Shown here: positions 1 to 6,316 of the stretch, piece after piece
Numbering within the stretch: the stretch's first letter is position 1
Layout of the letters: each line of letters opens with the position of its first letter
DNA from: a bacterium
Lineage (GTDB): Bacteria > Bdellovibrionota > Bdellovibrionia > Bdellovibrionales > UBA1609
Assembly (NCBI GenBank): GCA_021784635.1
Contig: JAJYHS010000166.1
Span: 1-11,733, forward strand
Direction of reading: 5' to 3'
Length of the DNA: 11,733 nucleotides
Notes under the pieces: generated by a model
What the model was told of the DNA's origin: nothing
Seen by the model: only the letters and a program-made list of their open reading frames with translations
The model's database searches: none
Position numbers and translations under genes: made by a program

Positions 1-100
1 CCCTCGCGGTAGCGACGTGGTATTTACTCTTAAGGGCGGCAGTTCAGAAATTTCTTCGACCGTTCAAGCCGAAATTTATTTCAACTGTGTCACCCGCTAA
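1..100 (+). CDS. 3' end of an unidentified CDS (5' truncated by window edge)
   Basis: An open frame enters at position 2 and runs 32 codons to TAA at 98-100. The visible C-terminus reads ...SSTVQAEIYFNCVTR. It is rich in Ser, Thr, Val and Gly with alternating polar and hydrophobic residues, which suggests a beta-rich, possibly exported protein, but this is inference from a short tail. It converges on glyQS with a gap of only 21 bp, and no hairpin terminator is visible between the two stop codons. The family cannot be named from this fragment, and a chance open frame of this length is possible. Confidence 0.5.
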   Translation, partial: PRGSDVVFTLKGGSSEISSTVQAEIYFNCVTR

Positions 101-121
101 ATATTTTTAATCTTGTCGCGC

Positions 122-1471
122 CTAAAAACTGCGCAATTTTTCGCGCACGTATTCAGAAAGGCGCGACATTTCGACGCGATCTTGCGTCATCGTATCGCGA
201 TGGCGCACAGTCACTTTTTTATCGTTAAGCGATTCGAAGTCGACAGTTAAACAAAGCGGAGTGCCGATTTCATCTTGCCGTCGATAACGTTTGCCGATCG
301 AGGCGGTCTCATCATAGTCAACTCGAAATTCTTCGCTTAAATCTTGGCGTATTTTAAACGCCGTCTCTTGTAAATCCGGCTTTTTCGATAACGGCAAACA
401 GGCCACTTGGACAGGAGCGAGAAACGGTTTCAAGCGCAAGACGACTCGCGAATCTCCATCGCCTTCACCGCCAGCGCTCGCGAGCTTTTCTTCTTCAAAA
501 GCGTTGCATAAGATCGCGAGGCAAAGCCGGTCGCATCCCACCGCTGTTTCAATGACGTATGGGACAAACCGTTCTTTCGTCTGCTCATCAAAATACTCAA
601 GCTTTTTACCGGAAAATTTAGAGTGCTGAGTGAGATCGAAATCGGAGCGATTGTGAATCCCCTCCAATTCTTGCCAACCAAACGGAAATTCATATTGCAC
701 ATCAAACGCCGCTCGCGCGTAGTGCGCCAATTCTTTCGGCCCGTGCTGATGAAAACGTAGCGAAGACGGCTTGAATCCGAGACGCGAATAATGCGCTAGC
801 CTCGTTTCTTTCCACTTTTCAAACCATTCCATATCTGTGCCCGGCTTGACGAAATATTGCATTTCCATTTGTTCAAATTCACGGGTGCGAAACGTAAAAT
901 TACCGGGCGTAATTTCATTGCGAAAACTTTTGCCGATTTGCGCGATCCCGAACGGAATTTTCTTACGCATGCTGGTCAGTACGTTTTCATAGTTAACGAA
1001 AATCCCTTGGGCTGTTTCAGGCCGCAAGTACACGACGGCCGCGGCATCTTCGACCGGCCCCATAAATGTCTTAAACATTAAGTTAAAATTGCGCGGTTCT
1101 GTGACTTCGGTTGAACCGCAATTAGGGCATATTGTTTTACCATTTTTTTGCGGAGCCTGATCTTGACGAAAGCGTGTCTTGCACGCGCGGCAATCGCACA
1201 ACGGATCGGTAAACCCGTCGATATGGCCTGACGCCTTCCACACCATCGGATGCATAAGAATGGCCGCATCGAGGCCGACAATATCAGGTCGCCTCGTCAT
1301 GGTCTTCCACCACGACATTTTAACATTAAATTTGAAATCGGCGCCAAGCGGGCCGTAATCCCAACAGGAATTGAGCCCACCATAAATTTCGGAACTTTGA
1401 AAAACAAACCCGCGTCGTTTGCACAGACTGACTAATGTTTGCAGATCTTTGAGTGGAGTAATGGTCGACAT
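122..1471 (-). CDS. glyQS: glycyl-tRNA synthetase, alpha2 (single-chain) type
   Basis: Cytoplasmic class II aminoacyl-tRNA synthetase that charges tRNA-Gly with glycine using ATP. The 449-residue protein is the usual length for the bacterial homodimeric form, distinct from the alpha2beta2 GlyQ/GlyS type. Visible parts: an N-terminal family signature ([12 protein letters not shown], residues 21-32); a cysteine cluster at C92, C94, C97, C115 and C118 that probably binds zinc; class II motif 2 around [19 protein letters not shown] (183-201); the family-specific [16 protein letters not shown] (265-280); motif 3 around GCDRL (312-316); and an anticodon-binding domain from about 343 to the end. The ATG at 1471 has an upstream AAAGG-like Shine-Dalgarno and a sigma70-like promoter at 1502-1530. 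No T-box leader is visible. The gene appears monocistronic. Confidence 0.96.
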   Translation of the reverse strand: MSTITPLKDLQTLVSLCKRRGFVFQSSEIYGGLNSCWDYGPLGADFKFNVKMSWWKTMTRRPDIVGLDAAILMHPMVWKASGHIDGFTDPLCDCRACKTRFRQDQAPQKNGKTICPNCGSTEVTEPRNFNLMFKTFMGPVEDAAAVVYLRPETAQGIFVNYENVLTSMRKKIPFGIAQIGKSFRNEITPGNFTFRTREFEQMEMQYFVKPGTDMEWFEKWKETRLAHYSRLGFKPSSLRFHQHGPKELAHYARAAFDVQYEFPFGWQELEGIHNRSDFDLTQHSKFSGKKLEYFDEQTKERFVPYVIETAVGCDRLCLAILCNAFEEEKLASAGGEGDGDSRVVLRLKPFLAPVQVACLPLSKKPDLQETAFKIRQDLSEEFRVDYDETASIGKRYRRQDEIGTPLCLTVDFESLNDKKVTVRHRDTMTQDRVEMSRLSEYVREKLRSF

Positions 1472-1501
1472 TGGCGCGGATCCCTTTCAAGAATTTGACT
1501 G

Positions 1502-1530
1502 AATATGACATCGGGCAAAATCGCAGTCAA
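1502..1530 (-). promoter_or_regulatory. sigma70-like promoter of glyQS
   Basis: On the minus strand, -35 TTGACT (1525-1530, 5/6 to consensus) and -10 CATATT (1502-1507, 4/6) are separated by exactly 17 bp. Transcription would start near 1495, giving a leader of about 24 nt. A 7-bp inverted repeat (TTGACTG at 1495-1501, CAGTCAA at 1524-1530) places one arm on the -35 box and the other near the start point, which could be an operator or chance. Confidence 0.5.
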
Positions 1531-1564
1531 CGAATTGCTCGGCCACATCTGCGCGCAATGACCT

Positions 1565-1684
1565 TTATGTTTGGCAAACCTCACTTTTGCGGTTGGCCGG
1601 AGGACCAGTCGGCTGCGCACTTTTCGAATAAGCACCTGCCTCTGTGACTTTGAAGTATGCAAGTGTAACGATATATTTTCTCAT
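1565..1684 (-). CDS. possible small protein, 39 residues
   Basis: Not recognised. ATG at 1684 to TAA at 1565 encodes a peptide starting MRKYIVTLAYFKVTEAG and ending KSEVCQT. It is basic at the N-terminus, has a short mildly hydrophobic stretch (about residues 4-11), and a polar, proline-containing tail. The main support is translational: a full AAAGGAG Shine-Dalgarno (1691-1697) lies 6 nt before the ATG, as good as any in the window, and a weak promoter match lies upstream. It occupies the otherwise empty gap between glyQS and the triple-repeat secreted gene, on the same strand as both. It could be a genuine small protein, a decayed 5' end of an exported protein gene, or a chance ORF with a lucky ribosome site. 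Confidence 0.35.
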   Translation of the reverse strand: MRKYIVTLAYFKVTEAGAYSKSAQPTGPPANRKSEVCQT

Positions 1685-1726
1685 AAACGGCTCCTTTCGG
1701 TTAGCACGTCCTCGTTACAAGCATAG

Positions 1727-1756
1727 AATATATTGGTAGTGCGATAGATATTTGAA
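1727..1756 (-). promoter_or_regulatory. possible promoter of the small ORF
   Basis: On the minus strand, TTCAAA (1751-1756) and TATATT (1727-1732) are spaced by 18 bp, pointing at the AAAGGAG/ATG of the 39-residue ORF. Start of transcription would be near 1720, about 35 nt before the ATG. The matches are moderate and the stretch is AT-rich, so chance is possible. Confidence 0.3.
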
Positions 1757-1769
1757 CGTCGTGTGGAGT

Positions 1770-1794
1770 GTTCTTAACAGCGCAACTGTTGAAC
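1770..1794 (-). terminator. weak bulged hairpin at the end of the triple-repeat gene
   Basis: GTTC-AACAG and CTGTT-GAAC pair around a 5-nt loop with a 2-nt bulge, starting within the TAG stop codon (1794-1796) of the secreted triple-repeat gene. No U-tract follows on the minus strand, so it would be at best an inefficient intrinsic terminator or a 3'-end stabiliser. Confidence 0.25.
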
Positions 1795-2309
1795 TATTTT
1801 ACGGTACAAAGTCCGATTTGAACAAAGTCTTTAAGAACCCGCTCGGCTTCGCTCCGGCTGTTATAAAAAGTCCCGGTATCGTGACGCCCTTGTACGATTT
1901 TGAACACATCGTCGTCTTTTTGAACAAGACATTTTGGCAGCCGCATCGGCACACGACACGCCTGCGCCTGAATCATATCGTTGCGCTCAGCCCCTGCGTC
2001 GTTCACGTCGCTGTAAAATACGCCGGTGTCGTGATGACCTTGAAAGATAAAAAAAACACCGTTACGCGCAAGAATGTTACATTCCGGTAAAACGGCAGGC
2101 GGCCTGCACTCGCCCCGTGCAACTAAGCGATCACGCGCCAATTGCGCTGATTGAACTCGGTCGTAATACGTATTGCCCGCGACGCCGTCTTTCTCTACAA
2201 AAAACACCCCGTTTGTCCCGACTATGGTACATATCGGTTCGGCAAACGCCTTTAAAGCTAAAAGCGCGGCAGCTAAATAAACCGTTATAAACAAAAATTT
2301 CGATTTCAT
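1794..2309 (-). CDS. secreted protein of three 50-residue cysteine-paired repeats
   Basis: Family not recognised. The 171-residue product has a signal peptide (K2, K4, hydrophobic 5-20, likely cleavage after AFA at 23), so it should reach the periplasm or outside. The mature part is three tandem units. First cysteines are at 27, 77 and 127 and second cysteines at 68, 118 and 168: an exact 50-residue period. Each unit holds an (N/D)(G/D)VF(F/K) core, a G-x-x-x-x-x-(F/Y)Y turn (QGHHDTGVFY and QGRHDTGTFY in units 2 and 3), a helix-like acidic/basic segment, and then the second Cys. Units are joined by Pro-rich linkers of 8 residues. One disulphide per unit is a reasonable inference. The start is ATG 2309 rather than GTG 2318, because the AAAGGAG at 2318-2324 overlaps the GTG but sits 8 nt from the ATG. 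Confidence 0.8.
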   Translation of the reverse strand: MKSKFLFITVYLAAALLALKAFAEPICTIVGTNGVFFVEKDGVAGNTYYDRVQSAQLARDRLVARGECRPPAVLPECNILARNGVFFIFQGHHDTGVFYSDVNDAGAERNDMIQAQACRVPMRLPKCLVQKDDDVFKIVQGRHDTGTFYNSRSEAERVLKDFVQIGLCTVK

Positions 2310-2317
2310 GAATGTCA

Positions 2318-2324
2318 CTCCTTT
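2318..2324 (-). promoter_or_regulatory. Shine-Dalgarno that fixes the start of the triple-repeat gene
   Basis: AAAGGAG on the minus strand, 8 nt upstream of ATG 2309. Its last G is the first base of the in-frame GTG at 2318, which therefore cannot be the initiation codon served by this site. Confidence 0.7.
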
Positions 2325-2329
2325 AGATC

Positions 2330-2358
2330 TTGGCCCGACCCTACAACGCGACTAGACT
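2330..2358 (+). promoter_or_regulatory. possible promoter of the HD-domain gene
   Basis: TTGGCC (2330-2335) and TAGACT (2353-2358) are separated by 17 bp, each 4/6 to sigma70 consensus, about 50 bp before the HD gene start. This is the best-spaced pair in the divergent intergenic region, but the match is modest. Confidence 0.3.
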
Positions 2359-2406
2359 GGCCGAACAGTTAAATATTCTTAGTCGTCGAGCCGATAAGTT
2401 CTTACA

Positions 2407-3834
2407 ATGGCCGAACAATTTAAGCGCACAATATTTGACACTCTTCACGGCCACATCGTACTGAACCGGGTCGAGTCGCGAATACTCGAATCAGCCTACT
2501 ATCAGCGATTGCGGTGGATCCGCCAACTTGGGTTTAGTTTTTATGTCTTCCCGGGGGCGACTCACACCCGCCATGCTCACGCCCTGGGAGTGCTCCACGT
2601 CATGCACCGAATATTGCAAGCGACCGGACTTGCCGTCCCGGACGAAAAATTTTTTTCCACTAAAGTAGCGGACGAGAAAACAAATTTTCACCGTATGATG
2701 CGGCTTGCGGCCATGCTCCACGATATTGGAACCCTGCCTTTTTCGCACACCATTGAAATTGCCTACATCCAACACCATCGCGAGCAACAACGGGTCAAAA
2801 CGCCGAAGTACACGGCTAATCACGAAACTCTTGGCAGTCACCTTATTTTAAATACCGATTTCGAAGGCGGTCTTACGCGCATTTTGATCGAAGAGGGTAT
2901 CGACCCGGAAATGCTTGCGACCATCATCGCCGGGAATTCAAAAAATCTAGTCGCCAATCAACTCATGCATTCCGACGTCGACGCCGATCGAATGGATTAT
3001 CTTTTACGAGACGCCTATTTCACCGGCGTTCGGCTTGGCGTCTACGACATTGATTTTCTTATTCGCAGCATGACCGTTTATGAAGACGGTCAGGACCAAA
3101 TTTTATGCATGCGCGAAGACGCGATGACCGTTGTCGATTCATTTCTTGTCAGCCGCTATTTTTGGTATTCGCAAATTATCAGCGACGGTACAAGCTACAA
3201 ATTCGATCTCGTCGCCGCAAAAATCTATCAGTATTTTCTCGAAAACGGGCTCGCCTACTCGTTTGATCAGTTGGTCGATAAAGTGTCGCAAAACCCAAAC
3301 GAATATTTTACGTTCAACGATTCTTATTTTCTTGCCAAACTCCACGAGTATTTAGCCGGTCGTATCACCCACCCCATGATTCGCGAATTGTCTGAAATGC
3401 TTGCCAATCGCATCGCTCCCGCACAGGTAAAATCGGGTCCGGTGCGGCCGACACTTGTACAAAGTGACGAACACAGAAAAGAATTGGTCGCAAGCGTCAC
3501 CCGTGCCGCCGAATGGCTTCAAAACGAAATTCGATCGGTCGACCCAAACGCATGGATGATTTTTGACATTCCACAACGTGATGTGATTTTTACGAAAAAT
3601 CTCGACCGTTGCCAGCGCGAAGCAAAAGGCGGCGACGTCCATCGGTTGCGTGATCCGGCAAAAATTCTCACGCGCGACAATCAGATTAAACTTATTGTCG
3701 AAGTTCCAAATTCGTTGATGTCGATCTTAAGCCAATACCGAAACTTCTTGCCGCGAATATATATCAGCCCGCTTTTGTACGAGCGGCTTGAAAAGAAAAA
3801 GATTTTCGAAAAGATGGCTGCGACTAAATTCTAA
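2407..3834 (+). CDS. HD-domain phosphohydrolase, dGTPase/SAMHD1-like (COG1078 type)
   Basis: Probably a cytoplasmic metal-dependent phosphohydrolase. Relatives hydrolyse dNTPs to nucleosides and triphosphate, but this protein's substrate is not known from sequence. The 475 residues carry the family pattern in order: DTLHG near the N-terminus (11-15); PGATHTRHAHALGV (49-62), with R55 and H58 matching the Arg and metal-binding His of the RFEHSLGV motif; MLHDIGTLPFSH (103-114), with H105 and D106 the HD doublet; and HSDVDADRMDYLLRD (188-202), with D194 matching the last metal ligand. All four metal ligands are present, so it should be active. The C-terminal half is less conserved. No Shine-Dalgarno is evident before ATG 2407, yet the start fits the family. 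It is divergent from the secreted triple-repeat gene and appears monocistronic. Confidence 0.88.
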   Translation: MAEQFKRTIFDTLHGHIVLNRVESRILESAYYQRLRWIRQLGFSFYVFPGATHTRHAHALGVLHVMHRILQATGLAVPDEKFFSTKVADEKTNFHRMMRLAAMLHDIGTLPFSHTIEIAYIQHHREQQRVKTPKYTANHETLGSHLILNTDFEGGLTRILIEEGIDPEMLATIIAGNSKNLVANQLMHSDVDADRMDYLLRDAYFTGVRLGVYDIDFLIRSMTVYEDGQDQILCMREDAMTVVDSFLVSRYFWYSQIISDGTSYKFDLVAAKIYQYFLENGLAYSFDQLVDKVSQNPNEYFTFNDSYFLAKLHEYLAGRITHPMIRELSEMLANRIAPAQVKSGPVRPTLVQSDEHRKELVASVTRAAEWLQNEIRSVDPNAWMIFDIPQRDVIFTKNLDRCQREAKGGDVHRLRDPAKILTRDNQIKLIVEVPNSLMSILSQYRNFLPRIYISPLLYERLEKKKIFEKMAATKF

Positions 3835-3900
3835 GTGACGGTTTTTGCCGCCATCTTGCCCGAACAGTGAAAGATCTACCCGTTTCATAGGCCCAATTCC

Positions 3901-3925
3901 TATTTGAAACAGTTTGTTTCAAATA
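3901..3925. promoter_or_regulatory. perfect palindrome upstream of TIGR02147 regulator; candidate operator
   Basis: TATTTGAAAC (3901-3910) and GTTTCAAATA (3916-3925) are exact inverted 10-bp arms around the 5-nt spacer AGTTT. The site ends 41 bp before the regulator ATG and lies next to plausible promoter elements. It has no following T-tract. A dimeric HTH protein could bind it, and autoregulation by the downstream gene is the simplest inference, though the binding partner is unproven. Confidence 0.55.
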
Positions 3926-3928
3926 AAT

Positions 3929-3955
3929 TTGCGCCCAACTTGCGCCCTGTACTAC
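3929..3955 (+). promoter_or_regulatory. possible promoter and direct repeat before the regulator
   Basis: TTGCGCCC occurs twice (3929-3936 and 3940-3947) with an 11-bp period, one helical turn. A -10-like TACTAC follows at 3950-3955. If used, transcription would begin about 5 nt before ATG 3967, giving a nearly leaderless mRNA, which would fit the absence of a Shine-Dalgarno there. Promoter spacing (15-16 bp) is short, so this is tentative. Confidence 0.25.
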
Positions 3956-3966
3956 AGTCGCCGCCA

Positions 3967-4860
3967 ATGAAACAAACGGCACCGGCCAAATATAAATATT
4001 TACTCGAACGCGAACTCGTTCGACGTTGCGACGCGAACCCACGCTACTCACTACGGGCGATGGCCCGGGCCTTGAGATTGGCACCCGGCGCGCTTTCGCA
4101 AATTTTGTCAGGCAAAAGAGTCCCCTCCTATAAAGTCGCGCAAAAGATTTTGACGTCCCTTGAACTCACCCCCGCCGAGCAACGCGAGTTCGTCGAGTCA
4201 CTCGCAGCGGTACAACGGTCGCGCGGTCTTGAGCGCTTAAACCCGGAGTTTCGGGTCAAAACTAAGGCCAACGATACAGGCAAGGGTGAAGACGTCGAAC
4301 AACATAAGACCGCATTGAAAAAGGCGGCGAAATTGCGCGAGTTCGATAAAAACATGCGCTCACCAAAAGATTTGAGTCTCGAGCTGTTTCGCGTGATAGG
4401 CGATTGGTACCATTACGCCATCTTGTCGCTGACATACGTAAAAGGTTTTGATCCGAATCCGAACTGGATCGCCGCTCGGCTCGCCATTACTCCCCTTGAG
4501 GCCAAACTTGCGGTTGATCGCTTAATTGAGCTGGGCTTACTGAAATATAAAAACGGCAAACTCATTTGCTGGGAGGACTATTTTACGACGGCCGACAAAC
4601 ACATTACGAACTCGGCGCTTAAGCGCCATCACAAACAAATATTAAATAAATCACTTTATTCAATGGAAAACGACCCCATCGAAATACGCAACCACTCCTC
4701 GATGACCATGGCGATCGACCCGGCCAAAATCGACGAAGCTAAGAAAATGATCGAAGAATTCACGCACCGTCTTACTGAGTTTTTAGAATCAGGCAAGCGC
4801 CTGCAAGTTTACGAATTAAATATAGGTTTATTCCCCTTACAAATAAGGAGCAACACATGA
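3967..4860 (+). CDS. TIGR02147-family putative transcriptional regulator
   Basis: Probable cytoplasmic DNA-binding regulator of the TIGR02147 (DUF4423-containing) family, which is expanded in Bdellovibrionota and Fibrobacter. In the 297-residue version, residues 25-75 form an HTH domain (YSLRAMARALRLAPGALSQI, then LSGKRVPS), followed by a charged linker (95-130). The C-terminal domain contains the family hallmark DWYHYAILSLTYVKGF (146-161), then a second winged-helix-like stretch (NWIAARLAITPLEAKLAVDR, then LIELGLL, to about 192). ATG 3967 is chosen over the in-frame TTG at 3904, because that TTG lies within the palindrome at 3901-3925 and homologous sequence begins at KYKYLLERELV. The stop overlaps the ATG of the next gene by 4 bp, so the secreted partner is likely translationally coupled and co-regulated. 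The ligand or signal is unknown. Confidence 0.88.
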   Translation: MKQTAPAKYKYLLERELVRRCDANPRYSLRAMARALRLAPGALSQILSGKRVPSYKVAQKILTSLELTPAEQREFVESLAAVQRSRGLERLNPEFRVKTKANDTGKGEDVEQHKTALKKAAKLREFDKNMRSPKDLSLELFRVIGDWYHYAILSLTYVKGFDPNPNWIAARLAITPLEAKLAVDRLIELGLLKYKNGKLICWEDYFTTADKHITNSALKRHHKQILNKSLYSMENDPIEIRNHSSMTMAIDPAKIDEAKKMIEEFTHRLTEFLESGKRLQVYELNIGLFPLQIRSNT

Positions 4861-6197
4861 AGCCACTTAATAAAATCGCGACAGCATTTGCCGCAAAAGC
4901 CTTTTGCGCGGCTGCCGTCTCGAGCGCAATTTTTGCTTGCGCAACACTCGTTAGCATCCCCGCCTTCGCCGGAGGCGCCCATGCCGGCGACGGCGTTTAC
5001 GTCAACGGCCAGCTTAAGATGCGCGACTTTATTGAAACCAATAAAGCGAACGGTCTCGCCACAGGCGTTCAAAACAACAAAAAATTTTTAGAAGACATGC
5101 CCGGCTTCATGCCGCTATTTAAAGAAATTGCGGCAGCCGATCCGGTTTTTGCCTTTGAGATCTGGAAGCAACTCAACGACGTGCGAATTTGGCTGATCCC
5201 GTCGAAATTACCGCTTTTGCCACTCGCCGACACGACCGTTGTGGGACCCAATCCCCAAGTACAAATCGCCATCCACTACAGCCATGATATTATGATTTCA
5301 ACGACGGCGTTGGCGCAATTGCCGCCAACGGAACGTCCGTACGAAATGATACACGAAGCTCTCCACGGGCTCATCCGCGGTAATGGCCCGATACATGAGA
5401 TGCGAGTCATGTTTATGACAAAATGGCTGCACGATCACCGCGGCCACTACACGACGGCGACTCTTGACGACGAACTCGCTCGAGTTGGAGTTAAAGATTC
5501 TAATTTCGCCATTGACAGCGCGGATATTTGGCATCTCAACGACTTCAACCGAGTGTTGTCTATCTATCTGCAACAGCTCGGTACAACACAATCGTTGTGT
5601 CTATTGCGACAAACTCTCACCAAAGTAATGGATTATAATGTGAGTTTTATTGCATCTCTTTACGGTCCCGATAACTGCCCGGCTCAAGATCAAATCTCCG
5701 CTATCAAATCCTTTTCTCCGACCCTTGCTCATTTGTTAAACCAATTCGCTCCTTTTGATATTTCGAGCGACGTTTCAGGCGGAAATGTTCAGACGAGCAA
5801 TATCGACATTGACGATCTCAGTCAATGGACGCCATCAAAGGCTGCTTGTCGTAGCAACGCGAACCCTGCGTTGAGTGGGACGATCGAATCCGCCATATTA
5901 AAATATCAATCGTTAATTGCTCTGGCAAAGCAAGGCAAAAGAGTCCTGAATCGCATTCACAAGATGTTATATAGCAATTATACACAAGACCCAGCGCAAG
6001 TTGCAGCGGTCTATCTTTACATTACCGTGCCGCCTTTGCAGGGACTATTCGGTCAGTACTATACCCCCATAACTGTTAACCACTTAAACAATCTCATTAC
6101 AAAGTCACAAGAAATGATCAGCGGCCCCCTTGCGACCGCACAAGAATATCTAAAGAACAACATCACAATTTGTTTAAATAAATACGATCAGTACTAA
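4857..6197 (+). CDS. secreted protein with HExxH motif, partner of TIGR02147 regulator
   Basis: Exported protein of 446 residues and no firmly recognised family. The long signal peptide spans residues 1-38 (cleavage probably after AFA, before GGAHAGDG). An IFAC at 25-28 resembles a lipobox but is followed by more hydrophobic sequence, so signal peptidase I is favoured. The mature N-terminus GGAHAGDGVYVNGQLKMRDFIE resembles the start of many secreted Bdellovibrionota proteins paired with TIGR02147 regulators. Residues 163-172 (EMIHEALHGL) contain H166-E167-A-L-H170, the zincin-type HExxH signature. H180 or E181 (GPIHEMR) could supply a third ligand. A metallopeptidase is thus plausible but not established, because the short motif can occur by chance. 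AAGGAG lies 7 nt before the ATG. Translation is coupled to the upstream regulator by an ATGA overlap, and transcription ends at the hairpin at 6219-6248. Confidence 0.82.
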   Translation: MKPLNKIATAFAAKAFCAAAVSSAIFACATLVSIPAFAGGAHAGDGVYVNGQLKMRDFIETNKANGLATGVQNNKKFLEDMPGFMPLFKEIAAADPVFAFEIWKQLNDVRIWLIPSKLPLLPLADTTVVGPNPQVQIAIHYSHDIMISTTALAQLPPTERPYEMIHEALHGLIRGNGPIHEMRVMFMTKWLHDHRGHYTTATLDDELARVGVKDSNFAIDSADIWHLNDFNRVLSIYLQQLGTTQSLCLLRQTLTKVMDYNVSFIASLYGPDNCPAQDQISAIKSFSPTLAHLLNQFAPFDISSDVSGGNVQTSNIDIDDLSQWTPSKAACRSNANPALSGTIESAILKYQSLIALAKQGKRVLNRIHKMLYSNYTQDPAQVAAVYLYITVPPLQGLFGQYYTPITVNHLNNLITKSQEMISGPLATAQEYLKNNITICLNKYDQY

Positions 6198-6218
6198 GTA
6201 TTGTGAACCCATTTTAGC

Positions 6219-6254
6219 CGCGCTCCTAAATTTTTATTTAGGAGCGCGCATTTT
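6219..6254 (+). terminator. intrinsic terminator of the regulator/secreted-protein operon
   Basis: A perfect 13-bp stem (6219-6231 with 6236-6248; CGCGCTCCTAAAT arm) closes on a TTTT loop and is followed by CATTTT. It lies 21 bp after the stop codon at 6197. The short T-tract runs straight into the sigma54 promoter of the next gene, so the terminator also insulates that promoter. Confidence 0.82.
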
Positions 6255-6269
6255 GGCACGGTAACTGCA
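6254..6269 (+). promoter_or_regulatory. sigma54 (-24/-12) promoter
   Basis: TGGCACGGTAACTGCA matches the RpoN consensus TGGCACG-N4-TTGCA at all positions but one (C for T before the GC). The invariant GG (6255-6256) and GC (6267-6268) are separated by exactly 10 bp. Transcription would start near 6280, leaving a leader of about 37 nt with AAGGAG before ATG 6317. An activator of the NtrC type would be required. AATAC...GTATT (6181-6202) is a possible but weak activator site about 80-100 bp upstream of the start. Confidence 0.75.
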
Positions 6270-6316
6270 ATCTCCTCGCTTATGCAAAACAATAAGACAG
6301 CAAGGAGCCAAATAAA

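Noticed and set aside
1472..1564. Possible T-box leader for glyQS.
   Set aside because: The predicted leader is only about 24 nt and contains no specifier hairpin, T-box sequence or terminator/antiterminator pair.
1432..1662. Minus-strand frame of 76 codons overlapping the glyQS start and promoter.
   Set aside because: It has no ribosome site, overlaps the well-supported glyQS promoter and 5' end, and has an Arg/Lys-rich noncoding-like composition.
1752..2090. Plus-strand open frame of 112 codons opposite the triple-repeat gene.
   Set aside because: The minus frame has a signal peptide, a strong Shine-Dalgarno and an exact cysteine period; the plus frame is its shadow, starts with a rare codon and has no ribosome site.
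3811..3857. Inverted repeat AAGATGGC / GCCATCTT at the end of the HD gene as a terminator.
   Set aside because: The loop is 31 nt, half of the stem is in the coding sequence, and no T-tract follows; a stable terminator is unlikely.
4938..4943. Lipobox-like IFAC in the secreted HEALH protein.
   Set aside because: The hydrophobic signal region continues for ten residues past this cysteine to a better signal peptidase I site (AFA before GG).
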